5,129 nucleotides of DNA from JBGPTK01 sp041497605 (GCA_041497605.1 JBGQGW010000252.1:1-5129), one strand, 5' to 3'. Positions 1 through 5,129 are shown, counted from the first letter of the stretch. Notes: generated by a model from the letters alone, not told the origin. Program-made: numbers and translations.

Positions 1-263
1 AGCTGCGTGACCACCAGAATCGCCGTCAACGCAATGGCCAAGATCGCCGCCAGCGTGGCGCTCAGGGTCGAAAGCAGGAAAAAGCGATTCGCCCGATCCG
101 CCTCATCCCCGCCATACAGATCAATCTTGCCGAGCAGGATCGCAATTTCCAATGCGCCGGCCACAACGATGAGACCTACAGCCACCCACCCTTCCCAATT
201 CCTGGGCCACAGCTTCGCGAGCCACTTGGATATCTGCTTCCGGCCCTTTTCTTGAGATTCCAA
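1..263 (-). CDS. Membrane protein, N-terminal part (runs off left edge)
   Basis: Partial gene: 87 codons and two bases are visible before the window ends, with no stop. The frame is closed upstream by TAA at 288-290, and the only well-placed start is TTG at 261-263, with GAGAGG nine bases upstream. The first 25 residues are basic and Trp-rich, as in a cytoplasmic segment. A first membrane helix lies at about 26-46 (from WVAVGLIVV to AILLG). A short polar loop with acidic residues (about 47-60) follows, then a second helix at about 61-86 ending VVTQL. The motif LLST followed by a long hydrophobic stretch ending in TQL resembles the N-terminal region of DUF2254 membrane proteins, but too little is present to assign a family. 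It lies 157 bp downstream of purH on the same strand, with its own promoter candidate. Function unknown. Confidence 0.65.
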   Translation of the reverse strand, partial: MESQEKGRKQISKWLAKLWPRNWEGWVAVGLIVVAGALEIAILLGKIDLYGGDEADRANRFFLLSTLSATLAAILAIALTAILVVTQ

Positions 264-272
264 AGCCAGTGT

Positions 273-278
273 CCTCTC
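273..278 (-). promoter_or_regulatory. Shine-Dalgarno deciding the TTG start of the membrane protein
   Basis: On the minus strand this reads GAGAGG, nine bases before TTG at 263. No ATG or GTG lies between the upstream stop and the first membrane helix, so this site supports the TTG start. An in-frame CTG six bases earlier is only three bases from the site and is less likely. Confidence 0.5.
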
Positions 279-348
279 GCCGAAGTTTTAGTGAGTAGAA
301 AAGAACTCTGAATTAGTAAACAGGGACAAACGCGGTGTAGATGCGGAA

Positions 349-376
349 GCTATGTGAAGGAGGGCCTCTGTGTCAA
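349..376 (-). promoter_or_regulatory. Candidate promoter for the membrane protein gene
   Basis: The minus strand has a perfect -35 hexamer, TTGACA, at 371-376. The -10 is poor: CATAGC at 349-354 with a 16-base spacer, or TAGCTT at 347-352 with an 18-base spacer. It sits in the 157-bp gap between the purH stop and the membrane gene, the expected place if that gene is transcribed separately. No hairpin plus T-run terminator for purH was found in the gap. Confidence 0.33.
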
Positions 377-419
377 CAACTCTACAATTTACGAATCATG
401 AATCGAAGTCCGCCAACCC

Positions 420-1997
420 CTAATGCCGGAAATGCCTCATCCCCGTAAACAGCATCGCCATACCCATCCGGTTCGCCGCCGCGATCACTTCCGGATCGCG
501 CACCGACCCCCCTGGTTGAATCACCGCGGTAGCGCCCGCTTTGCCCGCTTCTTCCACGCCGTCGGGAAAAGGAAAAAACGCGTCCGACGCCACCACGCTT
601 CCCGCCAGCGCCAGGTCGGCGGTTGCCGCCTTCATCACCGCAATTTTCACCGAATCCACCCGGCTCATTTGCCCCGCGCCGATCCCCAGCGTCCGCCCTT
701 CGCGCGCGAACACAATCGCGTTGGACTTCACATGCTTCGAAACTTTCCAGGCAAAGAGCAGCGCGCGCCGTTCCGCGCCGCTCGGCGCCCGCTCCGTCGC
801 CACCTTCAATTCATTTTCATCCAGCGTGCGCGCGTCCGGCTCCTGCACTAGCACGCCGCCCGAAATTCGTTTCAACTCCAATTCCTCGGCCGCCGCCGAA
901 CTCATCTCCAGCAATCGCAAATTCTTTTTCGCCGCGAATTTTTCCAGCGCCGCCGCTTCGTATCCCGGCGCAACGATGCATTCCACAAAAAGTTTCGCCA
1001 CTTCCTCCGCCGTTGCCGCGTCAATCCGACGGTTGAACGCCAGCACCCCGCCAAACGCCGACACCGGATCGCACGCCAGCGCCTTGCGGTACGCCTCCAA
1101 TAAATTCTCCCGCTCCGCCGCGCCGCACGGGTTGTTGTGCTTCACGATAATCACCGCGGCCCCCGCGAATTCCTCGGCCAGCGCCCGCGCGGAATCCAGA
1201 TCCACCAGGTTGTTGTACGAAAGTTCTTTCCCTTGAATCTGTCTCGCCCCCGCAAGCCCTTGCACAGATTGCCCCGCCGGAACATAGAGCGCCGCGTGCT
1301 GGTGCGGATTTTCGCCGTAGCGCATCGCCTGCCGCCGTTCCAGCGCAACGTGCAATCGCTCCGGCAGCCGCGGCGCTTCCTGCATGTGAATTGCTTCATC
1401 GCCTGCCGATAGCCGTTCGAGTTCCATCGCAATTTCACCGTCATATCGCGCCGTGCGCGCGAACGCCTTCCGCGCCAGTTCCAGCCGCGTCGCCAGACTC
1501 AATTCCCGCGAAGCCGATCCGCTCAATTCCTGCGCCACGCGCTGGTAATCACCCGGATCGGTCACAATTGCCACACTCTCGAAATTCTTTCCCGCCGAGC
1601 GCACCATTGCCGGCCCGCCAATATCGATGTTCTCGATCAATTCTTCAGGCGTCACTCCCGCCTTCCGCGCCGTGGCCGAAAATGGATACAAATTCACCAC
1701 CACTAAATCGATCGGCTCGATGCTGTGCTCGGCAACTTGTTTGCGATCGTCCACATTCCCGCGCCGGAACAAAATTCCGCCATGCACTTTCGGATGCAGC
1801 GTCTTCACCCGCCCGCCCAGCATTTCCGGCCATCCGGTCAATTCGGCCACGTCGCGCACGGCGATTCCCGCATCGCGCAGCAGTCGCGCCGTCCCGCCCG
1901 TCGAAACAATTTCAATTTTCAGCGCCGCCAGTTGCCGCGCAAATTCCACCAGTCCCGTCTTGTCGTACACGCTCAGGAGCGCGCGCCCGATTGCCAT
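420..1997 (-). CDS. purH: Bifunctional AICAR formyltransferase / IMP cyclohydrolase PurH
   Basis: Cytosolic enzyme for the last two steps of de novo purine synthesis: formyl transfer from 10-formyl-tetrahydrofolate to AICAR, then ring closure of FAICAR to IMP. It has 525 residues, the usual size, and is complete at both ends. The N-terminal IMP cyclohydrolase (MGS-like) domain covers about 1-200, with STGGT at 32-36, the GGRVKTLHPKVHGG segment at 61-74, NLYPF at 102-106 and NIDIGGPAMVRSAGKN at 123-138. The C-terminal transformylase domain has RYGENPHQ at 226-233, LSYNNLVDLD at 259-268, the catalytic KHNNPCG at 286-292 (Lys286, His287), SNAIV at 425-429, FFPFPDG at 474-480 and the typical GMRHFRH end. 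The ATG at 1997 has GGAGG eight bases upstream. No lost catalytic residue or frameshift was seen. It lies 87 bp after the CPCC gene on the same strand. No functional link between the two is known to me. Confidence 0.98.
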   Translation of the reverse strand: MAIGRALLSVYDKTGLVEFARQLAALKIEIVSTGGTARLLRDAGIAVRDVAELTGWPEMLGGRVKTLHPKVHGGILFRRGNVDDRKQVAEHSIEPIDLVVVNLYPFSATARKAGVTPEELIENIDIGGPAMVRSAGKNFESVAIVTDPGDYQRVAQELSGSASRELSLATRLELARKAFARTARYDGEIAMELERLSAGDEAIHMQEAPRLPERLHVALERRQAMRYGENPHQHAALYVPAGQSVQGLAGARQIQGKELSYNNLVDLDSARALAEEFAGAAVIIVKHNNPCGAAERENLLEAYRKALACDPVSAFGGVLAFNRRIDAATAEEVAKLFVECIVAPGYEAAALEKFAAKKNLRLLEMSSAAAEELELKRISGGVLVQEPDARTLDENELKVATERAPSGAERRALLFAWKVSKHVKSNAIVFAREGRTLGIGAGQMSRVDSVKIAVMKAATADLALAGSVVASDAFFPFPDGVEEAGKAGATAVIQPGGSVRDPEVIAAANRMGMAMLFTGMRHFRH

Positions 1998-2005
1998 GAA
2001 TGGAT

Positions 2006-2010
2006 CCTCC
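2006..2010 (-). promoter_or_regulatory. Ribosome binding site of purH
   Basis: GGAGG on the minus strand, eight bases before the purH ATG. It is the strongest Shine-Dalgarno in the window and fixes the start. Confidence 0.75.
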
Positions 2011-2031
2011 GGAAGATTGAGTGGGCTGGTT

Positions 2032-2060
2032 AGTGTAAACGTGCGGAGAGAATTCGGAAA
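2032..2060 (-). promoter_or_regulatory. Weak promoter candidate for purH
   Basis: Minus strand TTTCCG (2055-2060), a 17-base spacer, and TACACT (2032-2037; four of six to TATAAT). The -35 is poor. It lies in the 87-bp gap between the CPCC stop and the purH start. Read-through from the CPCC gene is an equally good explanation, as no minus-strand terminator is visible in the gap. Confidence 0.2.
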
Positions 2061-2084
2061 GGGGACAAGAAATGCCGGAAGCGA

Positions 2085-2477
2085 TCAGGCGCTTTTTTTA
2101 CGCCAGTAGGTCTCGCGCCAGTAGTAGAGCGTGGTCATTTCGCCTTCCGGATAATTCGCCTCGCGACCCACCCAGGGAATGAACTCGTCGAGATTGTCGA
2201 GATAGGGATTGATGATCCGCCAGTTGGCGTCGCGCGAATCGCTGCTCCCGGCGGGACGAACCTTGCTTTGGTGTTCCTCCTGACAGGCCCCGAATTTCTC
2301 GAAATTCTTCTGCGCGCTCAGCAGCGAAACTGGATTTGCCCCGCCGGCCATCGCCGGGAAGCGCAATTGGGCGATATCATCTTCCCAGAAGCAGATCGCG
2401 CACCTCTCGGATGAACCCGGAGGCGACTGGAAAACCAGGTAGCCGCAACAAGGGCATGGATAATTATTTTCCGGCAA
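2085..2477 (-). CDS. CPCC-type cysteine-rich protein, function unknown
   Basis: Small soluble protein of 130 residues from the chosen start. Residues 6-13 (YPCPCCGY) carry Cys8, Cys10 and Cys11. A second pair, Cys26 and Cys29, lies in CAICFWEDD. GGANPVSLLSAQKNFEKFGA follows at about 45-64. This order is the hallmark of the cysteine-rich CPCC domain (Pfam Cys_rich_CPCC). Two cysteine clusters in this arrangement suggest a metal site, probably zinc, but that is inference; the family has no established activity. The C-terminal half is rich in Trp and Tyr and ends with a basic WRKKSA. The frame also allows TTG at 2534, adding 19 residues, but that start has no Shine-Dalgarno. TTG at 2477 has GGTGA seven bases upstream and puts the CPCC motif next to the N-terminus, as in relatives. 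There is no ATG before the domain. No signal peptide or membrane segment is visible. Confidence 0.85.
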   Translation of the reverse strand: MPENNYPCPCCGYLVFQSPPGSSERCAICFWEDDIAQLRFPAMAGGANPVSLLSAQKNFEKFGACQEEHQSKVRPAGSSDSRDANWRIINPYLDNLDEFIPWVGREANYPEGEMTTLYYWRETYWRKKSA

Positions 2478-2484
2478 GGTAATG

Positions 2485-2489
2485 TCACC
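2485..2489 (-). promoter_or_regulatory. Shine-Dalgarno favouring the inner TTG of the CPCC gene
   Basis: GGTGA on the minus strand, seven bases before TTG at 2477. The outer TTG at 2534 is preceded only by GC-rich sequence with no purine-rich site. Confidence 0.4.
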
Positions 2490-2560
2490 GTGTGAAGATG
2501 GGTTCTGGTCCCCTGGAATTCTGCTCCCCTGCAACCAGGTGCGGCGCTGCGCGCTCCCCC

Positions 2561-2582
2561 GGCGATCCGCGATTCAATCGCC
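2561..2582 (-). repeat. Nested inverted repeat in the CPCC leader
   Basis: Arms GGCGAT and ATCGCC enclose ten bases. Inside, 2569-2581 is itself an odd palindrome with GCGATT mirrored around one base. The two pairings compete, so only one hairpin can form at a time. It lies in the presumed 5' leader of the CPCC gene, about 85 bases before the preferred start. It could be an operator-like dyad or RNA structure; no T-run follows on either strand. Confidence 0.4.
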
Positions 2583-2600
2583 CAATTCAGTTAGAGTTTG

Positions 2601-2639
2601 GACAATGTGGGAGCAAAGAATTGTCTCTTCTTGGCTCAC
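2601..2639 (-). promoter_or_regulatory. Two competing hairpins in the CPCC leader
   Basis: On the minus strand, hairpin A pairs GTGAGCCAAGAA (2639-2628) with TTCTTTGCTCCCAC (2620-2607). It has one mismatch, a two-base bulge and a seven-base loop. Hairpin B pairs GACAAT (2625-2620) with ATTGTC (2606-2601), perfectly. B uses the loop and one arm base of A, and encloses A's 3' arm, so they exclude each other. Both begin just after the predicted transcription start of the CPCC gene. The arrangement resembles a leader switch, but no ligand motif, leader peptide or terminator tail is recognised. Confidence 0.4.
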
Positions 2640-2654
2640 AGAGATCGCAAGGCT

Positions 2655-2682
2655 AATACACCGGCAGTCCCTTCCCTGTCAA
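2655..2682 (-). promoter_or_regulatory. Promoter candidate for the CPCC gene
   Basis: Minus strand TTGACA (2677-2682, perfect -35), a 16-base spacer, and TGTATT (2655-2660, four of six). TATTAG with an 18-base spacer is an alternative -10. The start of transcription would fall near 2648. That gives a leader of roughly 170 nt before TTG 2477, long for such a small gene, with the hairpins at 2561-2639 inside it. It lies between the stop of the upstream gene (2734) and the CPCC gene. Confidence 0.5.
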
Positions 2683-2733
2683 GGCTGCCTCAGGACGCTT
2701 GAATTTCACGCCGTGGAAAAAAGTTCAGTGCGC

Positions 2734-3312
2734 TCAGGCCACGCGCGCCCGCAATTTCACGCGCCCGCCTTCCACGCTCACGACGTATTCCACTCTTTCG
2801 CAGCCTTTCTTCTGCTTCAACTCGTCCGTCTTCTTCTCTACAAATCGTTTGAATTCGTCGAGCGATGGCGCTGGTCCTGCTTCTCCCAGATTCTTTCTCG
2901 CTTCGAGCAATCTCAGGAAGAGCTCCTCTACCTTCGCTCCTTCGCGGGCCGGGTCCGTCACCACGGCAATGAATTCCGCACCCTCGGCTTGCGCGCGCGC
3001 CCGTTCTTCCTCGATAGCCTTCGCTGCGGCTCCAAAATGCCTTTGCTTCTTCCCCACTTCTTTTTGCTGCAGCCGCTTGCGCCAGATCTCCTGATACTTC
3101 GCGTACGTCTGCGACAGGTTGCTGTAACGGAAGCGCTGGCCAAAATTCAGCTCCGTGGTTCGATCGCCATAGCGCTTGATCATCGTCTCGACGCGCCACT
3201 GCGTATCCGCGGGCTGCCGTTTCCGCCCGCCGGCAAAATACTGCTCGTATTCGATTTTGAGCACTCGAATGTCTTTTTCGAGTTGGCTCAAGTCCTCGTC
3301 AACAGTCGCCAT
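2734..3312 (-). CDS. Conserved coiled-coil protein resembling the MXAN_5187 C-terminal family
   Basis: Soluble, very charged protein of 192 residues with no signal peptide or membrane segment. Residues 8-26 (LSQLEKDIRVLKIEYEQYF) look like an amphipathic coiled-coil helix. A conserved-looking block follows with GGRKRQPADTQWRVE (28-42) and FGQRFRYSNLSQTYAKYQEIW (57-77). A Lys/Glu/Arg-rich linker covers about 78-112. A C-terminal module (about 124-192) has LFLRLLEARKNLGE, FKRFVEKKTDELK and a short beta-like end, EYVVSVEGGRVKLRARV. I recall this pattern from proteins named after MXAN_5187 of Myxococcus, found in acidobacteria and myxobacteria; the match is from memory. No enzymatic motif is seen and the function is unknown. 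The ATG at 3312 is the only start before the upstream in-frame stop. It has no Shine-Dalgarno, and a promoter lies about 25 bp upstream, so the leader is very short. Confidence 0.85.
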   Translation of the reverse strand: MATVDEDLSQLEKDIRVLKIEYEQYFAGGRKRQPADTQWRVETMIKRYGDRTTELNFGQRFRYSNLSQTYAKYQEIWRKRLQQKEVGKKQRHFGAAAKAIEEERARAQAEGAEFIAVVTDPAREGAKVEELFLRLLEARKNLGEAGPAPSLDEFKRFVEKKTDELKQKKGCERVEYVVSVEGGRVKLRARVA

Positions 3313-3335
3313 GGTGATTCGAGAAGCCGGAAGCC

Positions 3336-3364
3336 ATAGTAGGGTTGCACTCGCGAAGCGTCAA
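3336..3364 (-). promoter_or_regulatory. Promoter of the MXAN_5187-like gene
   Basis: Minus strand TTGACG (3359-3364, five of six to consensus), exactly 17 bases, then TACTAT (3336-3341, four of six). Transcription should begin near 3329, leaving a leader of about 17 nt before the ATG at 3312. This is the best-formed -35/-10 pair in the window, and its position fits the gene. Confidence 0.55.
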
Positions 3365-3420
3365 CGGACCCGTCGCCCGCCGTGTCGCAACGGTATGGGA
3401 TGTCGCGCCGCTCGCTCTTT

Positions 3421-3452
3421 CCGGGCGTAGGGGCGCTGCTCGCTGCGCCCGG
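3421..3452. repeat. GC-rich inverted repeat
   Basis: Outer arms CCGGGCG (3421-3427) and CGCCCGG (3446-3452) are perfect. An alternative inner hairpin pairs GGGCGC (3431-3436) with GCGCCC (3445-3450) around an eight-base loop. The two foldings share bases and exclude each other. No T-run follows on either strand, so a classical terminator is not supported. Confidence 0.45.
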
Positions 3453-3491
3453 CATTTGACTTTCCGGTTTTCGGGTAAACAAGCGAGGAAG

Positions 3492-3539
3492 TGTAACGGA
3501 TGTCCTGACACACGATGTAACGCATGTCCTGGCACACCA
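3492..3539. repeat. Tandem direct repeat, two 24-bp copies
   Basis: Copies at 3492-3515 and 3516-3539 match at 21 of 24 positions. Each starts TGTAACG, then a variable base, ATGTCCTG, another variable base and CACAC. The only differences are G/C, A/G and G/C. The sequence TGTAAC...ATGTCC is reminiscent of the ends of IS481-type insertion sequences, which start with TGT, but this is from memory. No inverted partner copy and no transposase are in the window, so at most it is a single leftover end. A tandem operator site is the alternative. Confidence 0.6.
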
Positions 3540-3559
3540 CGGGTTCTGCGGCTCTTGCA

Positions 3560-3580
3560 CCCCGATGCTTTTCATCGGGG
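3560..3580. repeat. Perfect 8-bp hairpin upstream of selA
   Basis: CCCCGATG (3560-3567) and CATCGGGG (3573-3580) pair perfectly around the loop CTTTT. GCA (3557-3559) and TGC (3584-3586) can extend the stem past a three-base bulge. It lies 73 bp before the selA ATG and 35 bp upstream of the candidate selA -35. There is no following T-run on either strand, so it is not a typical terminator. It may be a boundary structure or part of the same repeat-derived patch. Confidence 0.5.
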
Positions 3581-3615
3581 CCGTGCTCAGACTCGCCGTC
3601 TCAATCTCGTCCGTA

Positions 3616-3644
3616 TTGCCTCCCCAGAATCCCTGTGCTCAAAT
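3616..3644 (+). promoter_or_regulatory. Candidate selA promoter
   Basis: TTGCCT (3616-3621, four of six), a 17-base spacer, and TCAAAT (3639-3644, four of six). Transcription would begin around 3650-3652, almost on the selA ATG at 3654, so the mRNA would be nearly leaderless. That fits the poor Shine-Dalgarno (only GCGGA, three bases from the ATG). Confidence 0.3.
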
Positions 3645-3653
3645 AGCGGAACA

Positions 3654-5090
3654 ATGAACCCGAAAGCCGATCCTGCGGAAAGCAGCCGCGAAGCGTTGCT
3701 GCGCCAGATTCCTTCCGTAGACGAGCTGCTCACTCGTCCGCGCCTCGCCGAACTTTCAAGCCGCGCCGGCCGCGGCTTGGTCGTCGCAACCGCCCGAACC
3801 GTGCTTTCCGAACTACGCTCGCAATTGGCGCACACTGGCAACGCAAATGCCGCCGCAATCGATCCATTGGCCCTCGAATCCCGCGTCGCCGCCGAAGTTG
3901 AAAAAACTCTGGCGCCCTCTTTGCGCCCCTTGATCAACGCCACCGGAGTGGTCCTGCACACCAATCTCGGCCGCGCGCCGCTTCCCGCCGATGCCATCGC
4001 GCATCTCGCCGCCGCCGCGACGCAATATTCGAATCTCGAATACGATCTCGAGACCGGCGAGCGCGGCAAGCGCGACATACACACCTCGCAATTGCTCGCG
4101 CAACTCGTGGGCGCCGAAGCGGCCATTGTCGTCAACAACAACGCCGCCGCCGTCTTCCTGGTTCTCAACACGCTCGCCAAAGGTGCCGAAGTTCTCGTCT
4201 CGCGCGGCGAACTGATCGAAATCGGCGACGGCTTCCGCATTCCCGACATCATGGCCGAAAGCGGCGCAGTATTGCGCGAAGTGGGCACCACGAATCGCAC
4301 GCGCATCGCCGATTACGAGCGCGCCATCACCGAGCGCACGCGCCTGCTCCTGCGCGTACACCCCTCGAATTTCCGCATCGTCGGCTTCACGGAGCGCCCC
4401 TCGCTCGAACAATTGATCGAGCTGGGCCGCCGCTCGAATCTTCCCGTTTTCGAGGATTTGGGTTCGGGCTGCTTGGCCGATCTTTCGGCCGCCGGAATTT
4501 CGGAGCCGGTGGCGCGCGCCAGTTTCGCCGCCGGCGTTCCCATCGTTTCCTTCAGTGGAGACAAAATGCTCGGTGGTCCTCAGGCGGGAATCATCGCTGG
4601 GAAAAAAGAATTCGTCGATCGCATCCGCCGCAACCCGCTTTTTCGAGCGCTGCGTGTGGATAAGCTAACGATTGCGGTTCTCGAAGTCACTTTGCACGCC
4701 TATCTGCGAGGCGCATTCGATGAAATTCCCACGCTGCGCATGATCCGTTTGTCTGCGGAAGAAATCGAGCGCCGCGCGCAAGCATTCACAGAAAAATTAA
4801 ATGCGGAACTGCCGCCCGAAGCGGCCAAACTCACCAAGCTCGAAATCATCGGCGGCTTCTCCGTGATCGGCGGCGGCTCCACTCCCGACCAGAGCCTCCC
4901 CACACGCCTTATCGCCGTCACCAGCCGCCACCATTCGGCCGCTCAAATCGAACAGCGCCTCCGCCAACCCTCCAGCGGCCTCCCCGTCATCGCCCGCATC
5001 GAAGACGACCGCCTCGTCCTTGACCTCCGCACCGTTTTCCCCGAGCAAGAGCCCGCGCTTGCGGCAACGCTCACCGCCGCCCTGCGCTAA
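3654..5090 (+). CDS. selA: L-seryl-tRNA(Sec) selenium transferase SelA (selenocysteine synthase)
   Basis: Cytosolic PLP enzyme that converts seryl-tRNA(Sec) to selenocysteyl-tRNA(Sec) using selenophosphate, for UGA-directed selenoprotein synthesis. It has 478 residues from ATG 3654, close to the roughly 460 usual for bacterial SelA. The N-terminal tRNA-binding domain begins LLRQIPSVDELL (15-26). The fold-type-I core has NATGVVLHTNLGRAPL (95-110), YSNLEYDLETGERGKR (125-140), NNNAAAVFLVLN (161-172), SRGELIEIGDGFRIP (183-197), VGTTNRT (210-216), VHPSNF (235-240) and EDLGSGCL (267-274). The PLP-binding lysine is Lys304 in SFSGDKMLGGPQAG. The C-terminal domain ends VLDLRTVFPEQE. All expected motifs are present without a frameshift. 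The frame continues upstream to 3345, but SelA similarity begins just after this ATG. The Shine-Dalgarno is weak. selB often follows selA, but only 39 bases remain and none is visible. Confidence 0.97.
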   Translation: MNPKADPAESSREALLRQIPSVDELLTRPRLAELSSRAGRGLVVATARTVLSELRSQLAHTGNANAAAIDPLALESRVAAEVEKTLAPSLRPLINATGVVLHTNLGRAPLPADAIAHLAAAATQYSNLEYDLETGERGKRDIHTSQLLAQLVGAEAAIVVNNNAAAVFLVLNTLAKGAEVLVSRGELIEIGDGFRIPDIMAESGAVLREVGTTNRTRIADYERAITERTRLLLRVHPSNFRIVGFTERPSLEQLIELGRRSNLPVFEDLGSGCLADLSAAGISEPVARASFAAGVPIVSFSGDKMLGGPQAGIIAGKKEFVDRIRRNPLFRALRVDKLTIAVLEVTLHAYLRGAFDEIPTLRMIRLSAEEIERRAQAFTEKLNAELPPEAAKLTKLEIIGGFSVIGGGSTPDQSLPTRLIAVTSRHHSAAQIEQRLRQPSSGLPVIARIEDDRLVLDLRTVFPEQEPALAATLTAALR

Positions 5091-5099
5091 CGCAAGGGC
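5079..5099 (+). repeat. Hairpin spanning the selA stop codon
   Basis: GCCCTGCG (5079-5086) pairs with CGCA-A-GGGC (5091-5099), eight base pairs with a single bulged A, and the stop codon TAA sits in the four-base loop. No T-run follows, so intrinsic termination is not supported. It may protect the 3' end of the mRNA or be chance in GC-rich sequence. The remaining bases to 5129 hold nothing I recognise. Confidence 0.35.
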
Positions 5100-5129
5100 A
5101 GACTCTCTCCGCCAGGAATTACAAATCGC

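Larger units (their letters stand above)
3313..3653. other. Divergent intergenic region with repeats and hairpins
   Basis: This gap of 341 bp separates the leftward MXAN_5187-like gene from rightward selA. From left to right it holds the leftward promoter, a GC-rich inverted repeat (3421-3452), a tandem 24-bp repeat (3492-3539), a perfect hairpin (3560-3580) and a selA promoter candidate. The selA reading frame stays open back to 3345. However, that translation is Arg/Cys-rich, has no resemblance to SelA N-termini, and crosses the repeats and hairpins, so I treat it as non-coding. A TTGACT at 3456-3461 has no good -10 partner. Confidence 0.7.

Noticed and set aside
7..255. Plus-strand open frame of 82 codons at the left edge
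   Set aside because: The opposite strand encodes a coherent two-helix membrane segment with a Shine-Dalgarno, which explains this stretch better.
391..405. Apparent palindrome around TCATGA after the purH stop
   Set aside because: Only the central six bases are symmetrical and the flanks do not pair. It is not a terminator.
423..1999. Long plus-strand open frames opposite purH
   Set aside because: They are rich in Pro, Arg, Ser and His, as expected of the antisense of a GC-rich gene, and overlap a certain purH.
2079..2099. Plus-strand hairpin (AAGCG/CGCTT) followed by seven Ts, like a terminator
   Set aside because: No plus-strand gene ends nearby. The T-run overlaps the Lys-Lys codons at the end of the minus-strand CPCC gene, so it is most likely incidental.
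3150..3175. TGGTTCGATCGCC resembling a tRNA T-loop
   Set aside because: No cloverleaf can be built around it, and it lies inside the coding sequence of the MXAN_5187-like gene.
2482..3339. Plus-strand open frame of 285 codons opposite the MXAN_5187-like gene
   Set aside because: Its translation has no recognisable domain, and it lies antisense to a gene with coherent protein features and its own promoter.
3345..3653. N-terminal extension of SelA by 103 residues
   Set aside because: The frame is open, but its translation is Arg/Cys-rich, crosses a tandem repeat and hairpins, and does not resemble SelA. The ATG at 3654 gives the normal family length.
3587..4564. Minus-strand open frames opposite selA
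   Set aside because: They are antisense shadows of an unambiguous selA, with no domain of their own.

Overview
The window is ordinary, GC-rich bacterial chromosome. It holds four intact protein genes and one gene cut by the left edge. The gene mix is a bifunctional PurH, a protein resembling the MXAN_5187 C-terminal family, a CPCC-type cysteine-rich protein and a SelA. Together with the high-GC codon use, this best fits an acidobacterium or a relative; that is inference, as no rRNA or other marker is present.

Layout. At 1-263 (minus) is the N-terminal part of a membrane protein starting at TTG. At 420-1997 (minus) is purH, for the last two steps of IMP synthesis, with a strong Shine-Dalgarno. 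At 2085-2477 (minus) is a small CPCC protein, preceded by a leader of about 170 nt that carries a consensus -35 promoter and two hairpins that cannot both form. At 2734-3312 (minus) is a conserved coiled-coil protein of unknown function with a good sigma70-type promoter very close to its ATG. At 3313-3653 is a divergent intergenic region with a GC-rich inverted repeat, a tandem 24-bp repeat and a perfect 8-bp hairpin. At 3654-5090 (plus) is selA, selenocysteine synthase.

The four minus-strand genes run the same way, but separate promoter candidates and gaps of 87 to about 260 bp suggest mostly independent units rather than one operon. The functions (purine synthesis, selenocysteine synthesis, unknowns) do not form an obvious pathway. 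SelA implies that the host makes selenoproteins, but selB, selC and selD are not in the window.

No CRISPR array, tRNA, rRNA, intact transposase or phage gene was seen, and no clear new multi-gene system. The most unusual parts are non-coding: the tandem repeat upstream of selA, which may be a leftover end of an insertion sequence, and the structured leader of the CPCC gene.
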